Below, one piece after another: positions 10,014 through 20,753 of a DNA stretch of 64,000 nt (within the stretch, counting starts at the first letter, position 1; every line of letters begins with the position of its first letter). The translations under genes and the position numbers were made by a program. The notes beneath the pieces are model-generated. The model saw only the letters and a program-made list of their open reading frames with translations, was not told the origin of the DNA and ran no database searches. Location: the NCBI GenBank assembly GCA_030374805.1, contig JARGSG010000138.1:1-64000 (forward strand). The letters are read 5' to 3'. Origin of the DNA: Gracilaria gracilis (Eukaryota > Rhodophyta > Florideophyceae > Gracilariales > Gracilariaceae).

Positions 10014-12220
10014 GTGCTCCGTCAAAGGCTGCCAACACTTTTTTGGCGGTTCGCGATTTCATGAAATAATTCGACCATTTTTGGCGCCGAGCAGCCCAAG
10101 GAACGGCTCTCATCCGTCAGTCGAATCCGCTCCTACGCCATCACCGCATGCCGAGCACCCCATCAGCTAAACCAGCACACCCTCCAGCGCACCTGTTGCA
10201 GTCGTACAGATACCAAAACAGCAATGGGAGTCGATCTTGAGGAGATGCCAGACACTAGAGGATCAAGTTGCTCGGCTCACCCAGCAGCTCCAATTCTCTT
10301 GCAACGATGCTACTGTACTACAACAGAAGCAAAAGCAACGTGCTCCAGAAATTGAAGCACGGCCTGTGGAGACGGCCGTCAACAGACAGCCACTTAACAC
10401 TGCTCCGCCCAACACCGGACGAGCACAACCGCAGAGAAACCCTGTCCCTGAAGCAAGGACTGGAACAAATACTGATGTAAAGACTTGGGCGCAGACTGCA
10501 AGAGAAGGCCAGCCTCGGTCACTGAACAAGTTACCACCTGAGTTTCTTACTCGAATGGCTAAGATGGCTCAAAACCTCAAGTCTGGAGAATATGCTACAC
10601 TGCCGACGTCTCAATCTCGGCCCCCGAAAATGGAAGCGCAGTATTTCCGTGGCATACCGGGCGGCCCCTACCGCCCTCTCATGAAACACCTTCGCAGTGG
10701 TTCTCCGAGCCGTTGCGTCATCGCTTTCTCCTTTATAGGGCGTTCGATATTAAAAATCGTGACTGCGTCTGACGTTGCTCACAAACTGGTTGCAGGAATG
10801 CGTGCAGCCGGGTACACGCACATTCCTAACTTCGCCGCCACCTCGAATGCCATGTCATCACGAAAGATGATGAGTAAGGATGAACGATGACAGAAGAACC
10901 TGGAGCAGGCGCTTTATCGCTTGCACACTACAGCAACTCGCACAACGTCAGCGTGGGCCAAGCATTGTTATACGTCCCAAGTGAAGGTAACCCAGGAATT
11001 GATGCACAATGAGCAGCCAACTGCACCGAATCATAATGTGAACCTGGCTGCAAAGCAGCATGGGAAAGTCAACCGAGTTTCTTCCAGTGCAAGTCCGATG
11101 GCACCTAAGGGGACTCGTACCAGAGCAGCTCCTCCTATCGCCCGCCTTGCACCATTGCGTACACATATTAGGTTCGCAGAGGACTAACAGTAGCGGCCAT
11201 CGATTGACATACGAAAATGAGAACTCATGTACGTTTCACTCAAGATTCAACCGCATCTATCGTTGAAAGAAGGGTTCCAACGATGTTTCAGCGCGCTGAT
11301 CGGACGATAGACGGCAATAGTGGTCCTGGGACGAATGTCCACTTTGTTTCAGCGGAAGTAATTTTTTTTCAAGCAATTGCAATTTTACTTAAAGTGTTCC
11401 CAATGTTTCATTAAGAGCAGCAGGGTAATACTGTCAAGATTAAAACTAATTTGTTCAATTGCAAACCAACGCAATCATTCTTACTACTTATAGCACAGAT
11501 TTACAACTGTGCTTCTTCCAGTACCTCCAGTATTTCGGGCGCCTCCTGCCTCTCTCCAGGTGACCAATCTTCCATTCCGAGTAGTATTTTCAGTCTTCCG
11601 TACTTCCAGTACTCGTGTCCGAGTACATCATTTGCCCCCAATGGGTTCGCCGGGAACTCATTGAGGTACCATCGGATGGCCATCATTCGGTGCAAAACAA
11701 AGGAGGAACAGAATCTCCACAGCCTATGGGCATTTCAACTGACTCTGAACAGGCCATTACACCAGAAGACCAACCAAACAACATTCGACAGATATCCCAC
11801 AACGTCGAAATTGAACAACAATCGCAGTCGTCGGACTTGTCCACCGACACTCGACAAAGTGTCGTTTCGATGTCTGGGGCAGACAATGAAGCTCATAACA
11901 CGGAAAGTGCCGTGCAACAACTCCCAAAATTCGCACATCACACCGCTGCAATCACTGCAAGTACAGGAGCAGTGACCGCCGATCCGAAAGATATCACCAT
12001 GGAAGTGGCCCAAACGAGCCCATTGGAACCGCTTCAGACTTGTAATGAAATTCTGTCATCGGATTGGGACCACGATGGTGCTCCCACTTATGACCACGAA
12101 ATGCGTCGTCCGAACAGATTGGTACGAAATGTGTTCTCCGTGAGCATTAATGTGCCGTCGACTGCGACGCAAACCGGTCCAATTCTACATGATGGTCACC
12201 AAAATGGTGAGTGTTTGTGA
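10014..12220 (+). pseudogene. LINE ORF1 (nucleic-acid-binding protein), broken
   Basis: Homologous over its length to the intact 730-aa ORF1 of the tandem copies. It keeps the coiled coil (MRRCQTLEDQVARLTQQL), the LPPEFLTRMAKMAQNL segment and the conserved FSFIGRSILKIV...AHKLVAGMRAAGYTH block. Stops occur near 10167 (TAA), at 10888 (TGA) and 11185 (TAA). A LINE fragment splits it at 11359-11696, after which reading resumes with GGTESPQPMGISTDSEQ and ends at the TGA 12218-12220. Confidence 0.8.
11359..11696 (-). mobile_element. nested LINE 3' fragment inside ORF1
   Basis: On the minus strand it carries the ORF2 C-terminus from HRMMAIRWYLNEF to EEAQL, the 3' UTR and an A tail (plus-strand T run at 11360-11367). 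Flanks are the two halves of ORF1 (VHFVSAE and GGTESPQ). I do not see a convincing target-site duplication. Confidence 0.85.
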
Positions 12221-12872
12221 TCCGGGTTGGTACTTTCAACGTGAACGGTCTCGCACATAGCGAGGCCGAAGTCCACCGTGCATGGAAAGTTTTAGGATTA
12301 GACTTTCTGTGCGTTGTGGAAACATGGCAACGTCCCTCCGATGAGAGGTCGTTGGCATTGCCACATGTGAGTGTGGCGCTGGAAGCGGAGTATAGGAGTC
12401 GTGCGCCGAGAGGTGGGATCACGATTTTCCATCATCAGCGCTTCTGTACGAAGGTCGTGGGCAAGTACGGCACCGCAGCATACCAAATCCTGGCACTGAG
12501 AGTTCTCCCAGATCTCAATGTGATAGGAGTATATCTTAGTCCGAGCGCTTCAGATGAGGACATAAAGGGATTCCTGGAGCGATTGAAGTCTTTGATCCGT
12601 GGTCCGACGTTACTGGCTGGGGATTGGAATGCCCGCCATGACGACTGGGATCAACGAACCAACAGGCATGGTCGCCGCCTCCGAGCGTGGATCCGCAAAT
12701 GGGACCTCTTGCTGAGGGCTCCATCCGAGTTGACGCCAACGTTCCGCACCTCAAATGGTTCCAGTGTAGTGGATTTTTTCATCTCGAAGCGAGTGTCTGT
12801 TCGAAATGTAGCAACAGCAAGTGGATCGTGGGATGCGGTCTCGGATCACAACCTGGTTGTTGCAGACATTGA
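12217..12872 (+). pseudogene. LINE ORF2, endonuclease part only
   Basis: Starts at a GTG overlapping the ORF1 stop. It contains the APE-type endonuclease residues: FNVNGL, CVVETWQ, AGDWNARHDDW, VVDFFIS and SDHNLVV. The frame runs on into the Copia A LTR (from DDGGYSWKGRL) to a stop at 13030, but those codons are LTR sequence. No reverse-transcriptase domain remains. Confidence 0.85.
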
Positions 12873-13691
12873 TGATGGAGGTTATAGCTGGAAGGGAAGG
12901 TTGATGCAAAAAGAAGGTGGGGATATGCAGAGAAAGCTCGCCAGCTCTGGCTCGGATTTACGTGGAGGTGCCTCTGTCACAACTTATATAGCACTACGTC
13001 GTCACACAACAGCTCATTTCCACTCGGAATAAAACCTAAGCCACTAAGCAGGGACACTCAGTGCTACCAATCATCATCTAACATAACATAGTAACACTGC
13101 CACAATTCATGACAGCTTACAACTAACACGGCACAACAGTGCACAACAGTGCACTACCAGTTACGTGCCTACTCAACAAATTACGTGCCTACTCAACAAG
13201 TTACGTGCCTACACATAACGATGACCATGCACAAATTCACATTGTGCCAATACACTGTAATCCGTACACCACACCAATATGTGTATGCTCCAGCTCACCA
13301 AGTACCACGTAACCACAAATTCACTCAATGCCATAAGTTCCACAACATGTTACCACAGTGTTGGTGTAATCCTCATGACTGTACCTGACTCATCACCATA
13401 GCGCACCAAGTTGCATCAATGTGTTCAACATGTCCACGTACATAACTGTGCATACTGTCCAGCATACCTATCTGTGCTAGCTACACACGTGTAGCCCAGA
13501 ACAACCCAGTAGTGCCATAACACTTGTACACACTACGTTGCATATGCACATTTGCAGTAGCCAATCAGAAGGCAGTTTCCCGTTGAGTTTGCACACACGC
13601 GCATATGCGCTTTTCCAGCAGCACCCTCCAAAACAGCCCATGCTCCCCTGCACTTTTGCTTTCAGTGATAGCACTCGGTCAACATCCAACA
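12873..13691 (-). repeat. Copia A LTR (3' LTR of minus copy), 819 bp
   Basis: On the minus strand it begins TGTTGGATGTTGACC and ends CTCCATCA, so it has TG...CA ends. It aligns along its length with the plus-strand LTRs at 15383 and 28905. It includes the TATA motif (plus CTTATATA at 12983-12990) and the GCACGTAACTTGTTG direct repeats. Confidence 0.9.
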
Positions 13692-13710
13692 CCTCCCTCT
13701 GTCACTGACT

Positions 13711-15382
13711 TCATAGCTCTAGGTGCTGCACGCCACACTCCTTGCGGAACTTCTCGAGCTTCACTCGGGCGAGAGGCTTGTTTAGCATATCGGCAACCAT
13801 GGAATCAGTTGGACAGTAGAACAGCAAGATGGACTTGTCACGCAGAGCCTCTCTAGTGAAGTGGAACCGAATGTCGATGTGCTTCGTTCGCTTGTTTACA
13901 ACTCCATTTCGAGCAAGGTCGATGGAGCCTTGGTTGTCAACATACACAGGCGTCGGTTCAACCAAGACTTTGACAGAACCGTCCACCTCAACTCCAATCA
14001 CAATAGCAATGCCCTTCCAAAGTCGCCTTAGCCAGATTGCTTCCTTGGTACCAGAGCACAGACTCACATACTCAGCTTCAGCACTTGAGAGCGCCACCAC
14101 TTTCTGCTGACGTGAACTCCAGGACACTGGACCACCGCTCATCATGAACACATATCCACTGGTAGACTTGCGGTTGGCAACATCGCCTGCCCAGTCAGAA
14201 TCCACATAGCCGTGCAGTTCCAGATCAGTGGTAGAGCCGTAGGTGAGTCCAAAGAAGCAAGTACCGTTGAGATAGCGAAGCACACGTTTGACTGCCTTCC
14301 AGTGAGTCTCTCCAGGTTTCTCCACATACTTTGCAAGTTTGGACACTGCGTATGAGATATCTGGACGAGTTCCCACAGACAAATACATGAGACTGCCAAT
14401 CGCCTGACGATACGGAACATCTGTGAGTACCTCCTCAACAACAGACAAGTCCACACCGGATTCCATTGGAGTGTCAACTGGCTTAGACCGATGCATGGAG
14501 AAACGTTCCAAGACCTTTTGCGTTTACGCAGACTGAGTCATGTACAGCTGTCGCTTAGCTCGATCACGGTGGATCTCGAATCCGAGAACCATACGAGCTT
14601 CCTTGAGGTCTTTCATGCGGAACCGAGTTGACAGCTCTGCCTTTACGCGATTCATGGTCTCCATGCTCGGACTTGCTACCAGCAGGTCATCCACGTATAG
14701 AGCAATGATAACCACAAATCCCAGTATTATCCCGGTGTACACGCACTCATCTGCGTCATTTGGCTTCAACTCCATCTCATCAACAAGGAACGTGTCTATC
14801 TTTGCATGCCACTGCCTTGGTGCCTGTTTAAGCGCATAGATGGCTTTCATCAAACGACACACCAAGTCTTCGTTCCCTTGCTGTATGAAACCTTTTGGCT
14901 GCTCCATATACACTGTCTCCTCAAGGTCGCCGTTCAGAACCGCAGTCTTCACATCCATTTGGTGCCAATGAAAGTCTCGCACAGCTGCAATCGACAGAAT
15001 CATCCTGATCAAAGTGAACTTCACCACTGGGGCATAAGTCTCTGAGAAGTCCACAACTTCGATCTGCAGGAATCCTGTAGCAACCATACGAGCCTTGTAC
15101 CTGACAGTTGGTTCACCAGATGGTGCAGCTTCATACTTCTGAACGTACACCCACTTGGACGAAATCACGTTGCTGTCTGCTGGCCTAGGCACTAGATCCC
15201 ATGTGTCATGCTCTATCAGTGACTGGTACTGGCTCTTCAATGCCTTTTTCCATGCTTTGGAATCAGGACGTGACACAGCTTCACTATAAGAAGAAGGAGT
15301 GTCATCACTGGCTGTCAGAAGAGCAGTTCCACCCCACCAACGCGTAGGCTTCTTACTCTCACGTGTGGATCTACGAACAGGC
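13711..15382 (-). pseudogene. Copia A pol fragment (reverse transcriptase and RNase H)
   Basis: Minus-strand reading begins near STRESKKPTRWWGG, runs through the Copia reverse transcriptase (SRPDSKAWKKAL, YKARMVATGF, VDFSETYAPVVKF, LYVDDLLVAS) and RNase H (VDSDWAGD, SSAEAEYVSLCSGTKEA, KHIDIRFHF), and ends CGVQHLEL before the LTR. One TAA stop (about 14523-14526, TQSA|TQKV, where the other copy has Tyr) breaks the frame. It keeps VLVEPTPVYVDNQGS intact where the plus copy is frameshifted, so the two copies decayed independently. Confidence 0.9.
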
Positions 15383-16191
15383 TGTTGGTGGATGTTGACC
15401 TAGTGCTGTCACTGAAAGCAAAAGTGCAGGGGAGCATGGGCTGTTTTGGAGGGTGCTGCTGGAAAAGCGCATATGCGCGTGTGTGCAAACTCAACGGGAA
15501 ACTGGCTTCTGATTGGCTACTGCAAATGTGCACATGCAACGTAGTGTGTACAAGTGTTATGGCACTACTGGGTTGTTCTGGGCTACACGTGTGTAGCTAG
15601 CACAGATAGGTATGCTGGACAGTATGCACAGTTATGTACGTGGACATGTTGAACACATTGATGCAACTTGGTGCACTATGGTGATGAGTCAGATACAGTC
15701 ATGAGGATTACACGAACACTGTGGTAACATGTTGTGGAACGTATGGCATTGAGTGAATTTGTGGTTACGTGGTACTTGGTGAGCTGGAGCATACACATAT
15801 TGGTGTGGTGTACGGAATACAGTGTACTGGCACAATGTGAATTTGTGCATGGTCATCGTTATGTGTAGGCACGTAACTTGTTGAGTATGCACGTAACTTG
15901 TTGTGCACTGTTGTGCACTGTTGTTCCTTGTTGGTTGTAAGCTGTCATGAATTGTGGCAGTGTTACCATGTTATGTCAGATGATGATTGGTAGTACTGAG
16001 TGTCCCTGCTTAGTTGCAGTGGCTTAGGTTTTACTCCGAGTGGAAGTGAGCGGTAGTGCGACGACGTAGTGCTATATAAGTTGTGACAGAAGCACCTCCA
16101 AGTAAATCCGAGCCAGAGCTGGCGAACTTCCTTTGCATATCCCCACCTTCCCTTTGCATCAACCTTCCCTTCCCAGCTATAATCTCCATCA
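15383..16191 (+). repeat. Copia A 5' LTR, 809 bp (left edge of the array)
   Basis: Starts TGTTGGTGGATGTTGACC and ends CTCCATCA, immediately followed by the primer-binding site. It contains the GCGCATATGCGC palindrome, an inverted CCAAT box, tandem GCACGTAACTTGTTG repeats near 15870-15900 and the TATATAAG box at 16073. From 15672 onward it matches the truncated LTR pieces that separate the array units. Confidence 0.9.
16073..16080 (+). promoter_or_regulatory. TATA box of Copia A LTR
   Basis: TATATAAG, about 110 bases before the LTR end, is the likely promoter for the element RNA and sits at the expected U3/R position. Identical motifs occur at 23560, 29592, 37080, 44567 and 52054 (plus) and at 12983-12990 (minus). 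Confidence 0.6.
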
Positions 16192-16205
16192 GGTTATGGG
16201 CCCAG
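16192..16205 (+). promoter_or_regulatory. Copia A primer-binding site (half tRNA-iMet)
   Basis: GGTTATGGGCCCAG abuts the LTR terminal CA. It is complementary to the anticodon arm of eukaryotic initiator tRNA-Met, which reads CTGGGCCCATAACC, rather than to a tRNA 3' end. Drosophila copia uses the same half-tRNA primer. Repeats of the site are at 23679, 29711, 37199, 44686 and 52173. Confidence 0.85.
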
Positions 16206-16300
16206 CCCCGCTAACCTCTGCCGTTATCGTTCGTCTCTCGCCGCTCTCCCACACCGCCGTTCACCCGTTTCGCTGTTTCTCTATCACCGTCTTTTCGTTG

Positions 16301-16313
16301 CGTCGGGTGTGTT
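16301..16313. repeat. left 13-bp direct repeat flanking Copia B insertion
   Basis: CGTCGGGTGTGTT in the Copia A leader precedes the B LTR end here (and in every unit). It occurs again directly after the other B LTR at 59142-59154, where the A leader resumes. It is the target-site duplication candidate. Confidence 0.6.
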
Positions 16314-17041
16314 TAACGCAACGAACGCAGGTTAGAGAAGGAAAGGGGAAGGTAGTGAAGAAGATGAGTAAGACAAACAAAGGGGGTAGGCCACCTTCTT
16401 CCCGAGTTTAGTGATCGGGCAGCGATCGCAACCTACAAATACTCCAGCGCGAGCCGCCGCCGTCGCAGCCAGCGACATAACTGCACACGTTGTCAAAGTG
16501 TACACTTTGACAGCAAAAGCGCGCGCAAAACACAATACGAATTCAAACAACTAAATCAAATCGTACCAAATCCAATGCCAACTCCATGATCCATATCTTG
16601 CTCTAAAAAATTGACAATTTCGGTCTGGCACAGCCAACACCCTCGCGCAGCTCAGAATCGCACATTCGCTCCAAAACCCTTCATAGTAGCCCAGAATCGC
16701 ATACATTGCCCAACGCCTCACAATGGCCTATAATAACAGATACTCCGCTAACGCATAACTGGCCACCACCTACAGGCTGCAGCCAATCACAGCGTACCAC
16801 TTGTTCCATCTGCCCTTCTCGCTCCATACAACACGTTCCACTTGTGCAAACCACGTTGCATGTAGCCATTTGCAGTAGCCAATCATATTGCAGTATCATG
16901 TTCGGTTCGCGGAGACACGCATATGCGCTTTTCTCATGAGGGTGCCCAAAAGTGCCCATGCTCCCCTGCAACTTTGTATTCCAAGTACTGGGAGCACCAT
17001 TGAGGGACTGACAGGCACTCGACCACATCCATACACCAACA
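16314..17041 (-). repeat. Copia B 3' LTR, unit U1 (728 bp)
   Basis: On the minus strand it starts TGTTGGTGTATGG after a purine tract (GAGGAGAAG) and ends at CGTTGCGTTA, one base changed from the TG...CA consensus seen in the 5' LTR (58415-59141). It carries the 22-bp palindrome at 16491-16512, the CGCATATGCG element at 16918-16927 and a CCAAT box at 16879-16883. Confidence 0.88.
16491..16512. repeat. perfect 22-bp palindrome in Copia B LTR
   Basis: TGTCAAAGTGT followed by its exact reverse complement. Unchanged copies lie at 30010-30031, 37498-37519, 44985-45006, 52472-52493 and 58591-58612. It could be an operator or an RNA dimerisation hairpin. Confidence 0.9.
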
Positions 17042-17627
17042 CTTCTCCTCGAGTTCCTGACCAAGTCCAATCCTTTTCATGATGGCCTGAATACTCAATG
17101 GACCTAAGGGCTTCGTGAGAATGTCCGCATCATTCAACTCAGTTGGAATGTACTTGACATCAATCACAGACTCCTTTACCAGTTCCCGAATAAAGTGCAG
17201 CTTCAAATCGATGTGCTTGGCGCGACCCGATGGGCATCTTTCTCCTGCACTCCAGTCGATCGCAACCTGGTTGTCCGAGTGTAGAGGAACTGCACCATCG
17301 ACGTCCAAGTCAAGTTCAGATAGTAGACGCTTCATCCACACAACCTCCTGCGCTGCCATGGTCAAAACGTAGTACTCAGCCTCTGCAGTAGACAATGCAA
17401 CTGAAGCTTGTTTCTTTGCACCAAAGAATACCACGGCGGACCCAAACTTGATCATGTATCCCGACATGGACTTCCGATCGGACTTGTCGCCGGCATAGTC
17501 CGAATCGACATACGCTTCCATGTCCAGGGAGCCAGCGTGATAATTCAACCCATGTTTGCAAGTTCCTTGTAAGTAGCGCAGAACCCGTTTCGCTGCCCTG
17601 TGACAGTATGGTGTTGGGTTGCTTTGA
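16934..17627 (-). pseudogene. Copia B pol C-terminus (RNase H), unit U1
   Basis: Begins at NPTPYCHRAAKRVLRYLQGT on the minus strand, where the LINE tail cuts it. RNase H motifs follow: AYVDSDYAGDKSDRKS, ALSTAEAEYYVLTMAAQE, NQVAIDW, AKHIDLKLHF and NDADILTKPL. The frame does not stop before the LTR: it crosses from LEEKC into LTR codons and ends at WAPS inside U3. Reverse transcriptase and everything upstream are missing from the unit. Motifs resemble Copia A, but the sequence is clearly a separate family. Confidence 0.88.
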
Positions 17628-17770
17628 TTTTTTTTTTTTTCAATCAATTGCTTTTTATTTATAGTGTTCCCAATGTCCCATGAAGAGCAGCAGGGTAACA
17701 CTGTCAAGGTGTAAACTAACTTGGTCAATTACGAACCAACGCAATCATTCTTACTACTTATAGCACAGAT

Positions 17771-20753
17771 TTACAACTGTGCTTCTTCCAATACATCTAG
17801 TATTTCGGTCGCCTCCTGTCTCTCTCCAGGTGACCAATCTTCCATTCCGAGTAGTACCTTCAGTCTTCCGTACTTCCAGTACTCGTGCCCAAGTACATCA
17901 CGTGCCTCCATTGGGTTCGCTGGGAACTCATTGAAGTACCATCGGATACCCATCATTCGGTGCGAAACTTTGCGCAACCGAAGAACGGGTGGGTATTTTC
18001 CATTCGCAGCACACGGGATTTTGCGAACGCGTCTTGCCGAGGCAAGTTTCCACTCCGCATCCCGTATTCTTCCTATTCCTTTTGTACACACATTATCAAT
18101 TTCAGCTCGTAGTGCTGAAATTGAAGGATGTGCATTATACAGCGACAGCTGCCGACATGCCCGGTTCACCTTCAACTGTCGCGATCTGTGTTCCAATTCA
18201 AGGTTCAATGCCGTCTCACGACACGATTGATAATGCCGTAGACGTTTGGAGGCGAGCACAATTCGTCGCAGAGCCGCAGACTCTAAACGACAAAGTGCAC
18301 GCATCATCGGCACCCGATATGTTCCAAACCGAGATGCCATTTTTCCAAGAATCAGTTTGAAGAACGTTGCTTCAAGCTTCACTATCGCCATTTCCAAATG
18401 AGGCGTGAGCGGTACAAGATGCAACGCATATTCGTAAATCGACCTCACGAATGCGCGGTACAAACTCACACAGCTGCGCGTATCAAATCCATTCCGGTGC
18501 AGACCAGCACCGGCTAGGCTTCCCAATCGACGTTGAGCATTTTGTACGCGTTCCATGTGCTTGTCGGTTGTTACTCCATTGGTGTTTAGAGACACCCCCA
18601 GATATACTGCACTACGTACCACGCTCAGCTTATCACCAGCAAGTGTGAATATTGCAGACTGATTTTGGTCTGCAGGCAGTTGCAGTACTATCGACTTGCC
18701 GTTTGCAGTGTTCCACGGCATTTGCATTTCTTTGCCCCAACTACTGCATATGTCTAGCAGTAGTTGCAGCCCGCTATCAGTCTTCGCCATCAGAATCACA
18801 TCGTCGGCAAATGCACTTGCACCTCGATCCGACACATGATATGGCACCTCCTGCACTCGATATAGCATGGAATCAATATACATGTTGAACAATGTACAGC
18901 TGAATGGGTCACCTTGAGGCACTCCAAGAGTCATTTGTACTTGTTCATCTTTCCAATTTCCATTTATGAAAGCGTTGACTGGTTGCAGCAGCAAAGTAGT
19001 CACTGTCGCATGCTTCGGTTGTAGCCTGGATGCGCACACTTGCGACAATAGTTTTCGGTTAACTTTGTCGTACGCCTTCGTTAGATCCAGTACTGCCACA
19101 CGCGAGTGGCCGTTTTTGATGATGTTACTCACCTCCACAATTGACTGTTCTGTTCCATTGTACTTTGAGAACCCATACTGGTACTCATGAAACTCGATAT
19201 AGTTCATCACGATCGAGTTTAATGCAGCCGAAATTGCTTTACGCAAGTGCGACAGAATAGAGATCGGTCGGTAGTTGGATGGTACCGAGATGTCGCCTTT
19301 CTTGTATATGGGCGATATACGTGTCTGCCGCAACGTTGATGGTAGATATGCCAACTTGCCGCACGCCCGCCACAGCTTGAGAAGCGTGGAAGCGCACAAA
19401 GTTGGACTCACCTGTAGCATTTCCGATGCCACGTTATCGCGCCCAATCGATCTTCCCTTCTTTGCATCCTTGATCGATTTTTCCAATGCAATCCGGAACG
19501 AGTTCGGAACATCAAATGTGAATGCTTTCACCCCACATTCGGGTGGCTGGTACTCGGCAATAAACTCAGCGTACTCCTGTGGGTCTAATGGATTTCCACG
19601 TTCCAGTGCCCGTGCGCTATGTTGAGATTGTAATTTCATCACCGAGTTGATTCGATTCACTGTTTGAGATGCTGTTTCGTCCTCGGCTGTATCAAGAAAT
19701 TCGTCCAACAGTTGTCTCTTCTTTGCCCGACAACGACGTTTAATGAATCGGTCAATCACCTTGTACACATTCCACATTTGAATGTTGCTACTTCGTTTCC
19801 ACCGTTTGTAATATGTGGATCGTACACGACCAAACCTTGTTAAGATTAGAATCCTAGAAGAAGCGATAGCGGTCAGGACGCATTGATACGGAAGTGATCC
19901 AGGGGCTACTGATTGTGTCCACAAGTTGGCTACAAGCATCCTCCAGATCCTCTTCTAAGGTTGCGTGGTCAAAACGAGAAGCCATATTAGGCAAATTGGC
20001 CTTGTAATATGTCTGAGCGTCTTCGATTCTGTCCACGCATTTGAGTTGCGCCCTCGAAATCTTCGGTTTTCGAGGTGAGAATTGAGTTGTCATCCAGTCA
20101 ATGTCGGCAACAACCATGTTGTGATCCGAGACTGCATCCCACGATCCACTGGTTGTTGCCACATTTCGAACAGACACTCGCTTCGAGATGAAGAAATCCA
20201 CTACACTCGAACCATTTGGGGTGCGAAACGTTGGCGTCAACTCGGATGGAGCCCTCAGCAAGAGGTCCCATTTGCGGATCCACGCTCGGAGGCGGCGACC
20301 ATGCCTGTTGGTTCGTTGATCCCAGTCGTCATGGCGGGCATTCCAATCCCCAGCCAGTGACGTCGGACCCCGGATCAAAGACTTCAATCGCTCCAGGAAT
20401 CCCTTTATGTCCTCATCTGAAGCGCTCGGACTAAGATATACTCCTATCACATTGAGATCTGGGCGAACTCTCAGTGCCAGGATTTGGTATGCTGCGGTGC
20501 CGTACTTGCCCACGACCTTCGTACAGAAGCGCTGATGATGGAAAATCGTGATCCCACCTCTCGGCGCACGACTCCTATACTCCGCTTCCAGCGCCACACT
20601 CACATGTGGCAATGCCAACGACCTCTCATCGGAGGGACGTTGCCATGTTTCCACAACGCACAGAAAGTCTAAACCTAGTACTTTCCATGCACGGTGGACT
20701 TCAGCCTCGCTATGTGCGAGACCTCTCACGTTGAAAGTACCAACCCGGATCAC
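17771..20753 (-). pseudogene. LINE ORF2 (endonuclease-reverse transcriptase), U1, broken
   Basis: Two pieces of the 993-aa protein: endonuclease (20753-19854) ending at PDRYRFF, and a reverse-transcriptase piece reopening near VRSTYYKRWK and running to EEAQL at 17771. Compared with the intact copies, a Trp codon (TGG) became TAG, and one extra base about 25 bases downstream shifts the frame, within a 30-base cluster of differences. RT motifs remain: NYRPISILSHLRK, LDLTKAYDKV, GVPQGDPFS and FADDVILMA. The first codon is GTG (see the ORF1 entry). Confidence 0.9.

Larger units (their letters stand above)
10014..12872 (+). mobile_element. LINE copy, 5'-truncated, interrupted by Copia A
   Basis: Begins within the ORF1 zinc ribbon (CSVKGC...FFGGSRFHEIIRPF) and carries the rest of ORF1 and the ORF2 endonuclease. 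It stops after VVADID at 12872, where a minus-strand Copia A LTR starts. A minus-strand LINE fragment is nested inside ORF1 at 11359-11696. The missing reverse-transcriptase half is not found on the far side of the Copia copy because that side is occupied by a second Copia A element. Confidence 0.85.
12873..15382 (-). mobile_element. Copia A, minus-strand copy, 5' half missing
   Basis: The low-coordinate end is the 3' LTR (12873-13691). Next come the polypurine tract (minus GACAGAGGGAGG beside the LTR) and the pol 3' half. At 15382 it is cut off exactly where the TGTTGG of a plus-strand Copia A LTR begins, giving a head-to-head arrangement. It inserted in the LINE endonuclease at VVADID. Confidence 0.9.

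Noticed and set aside
9205..10021. Twin-priming inversion linking the two adjacent LINE fragments
   Set aside because: The plus fragment already has its own tail at 9797-9803, and the inverted piece overlaps the same ORF2 region rather than the part upstream of it.
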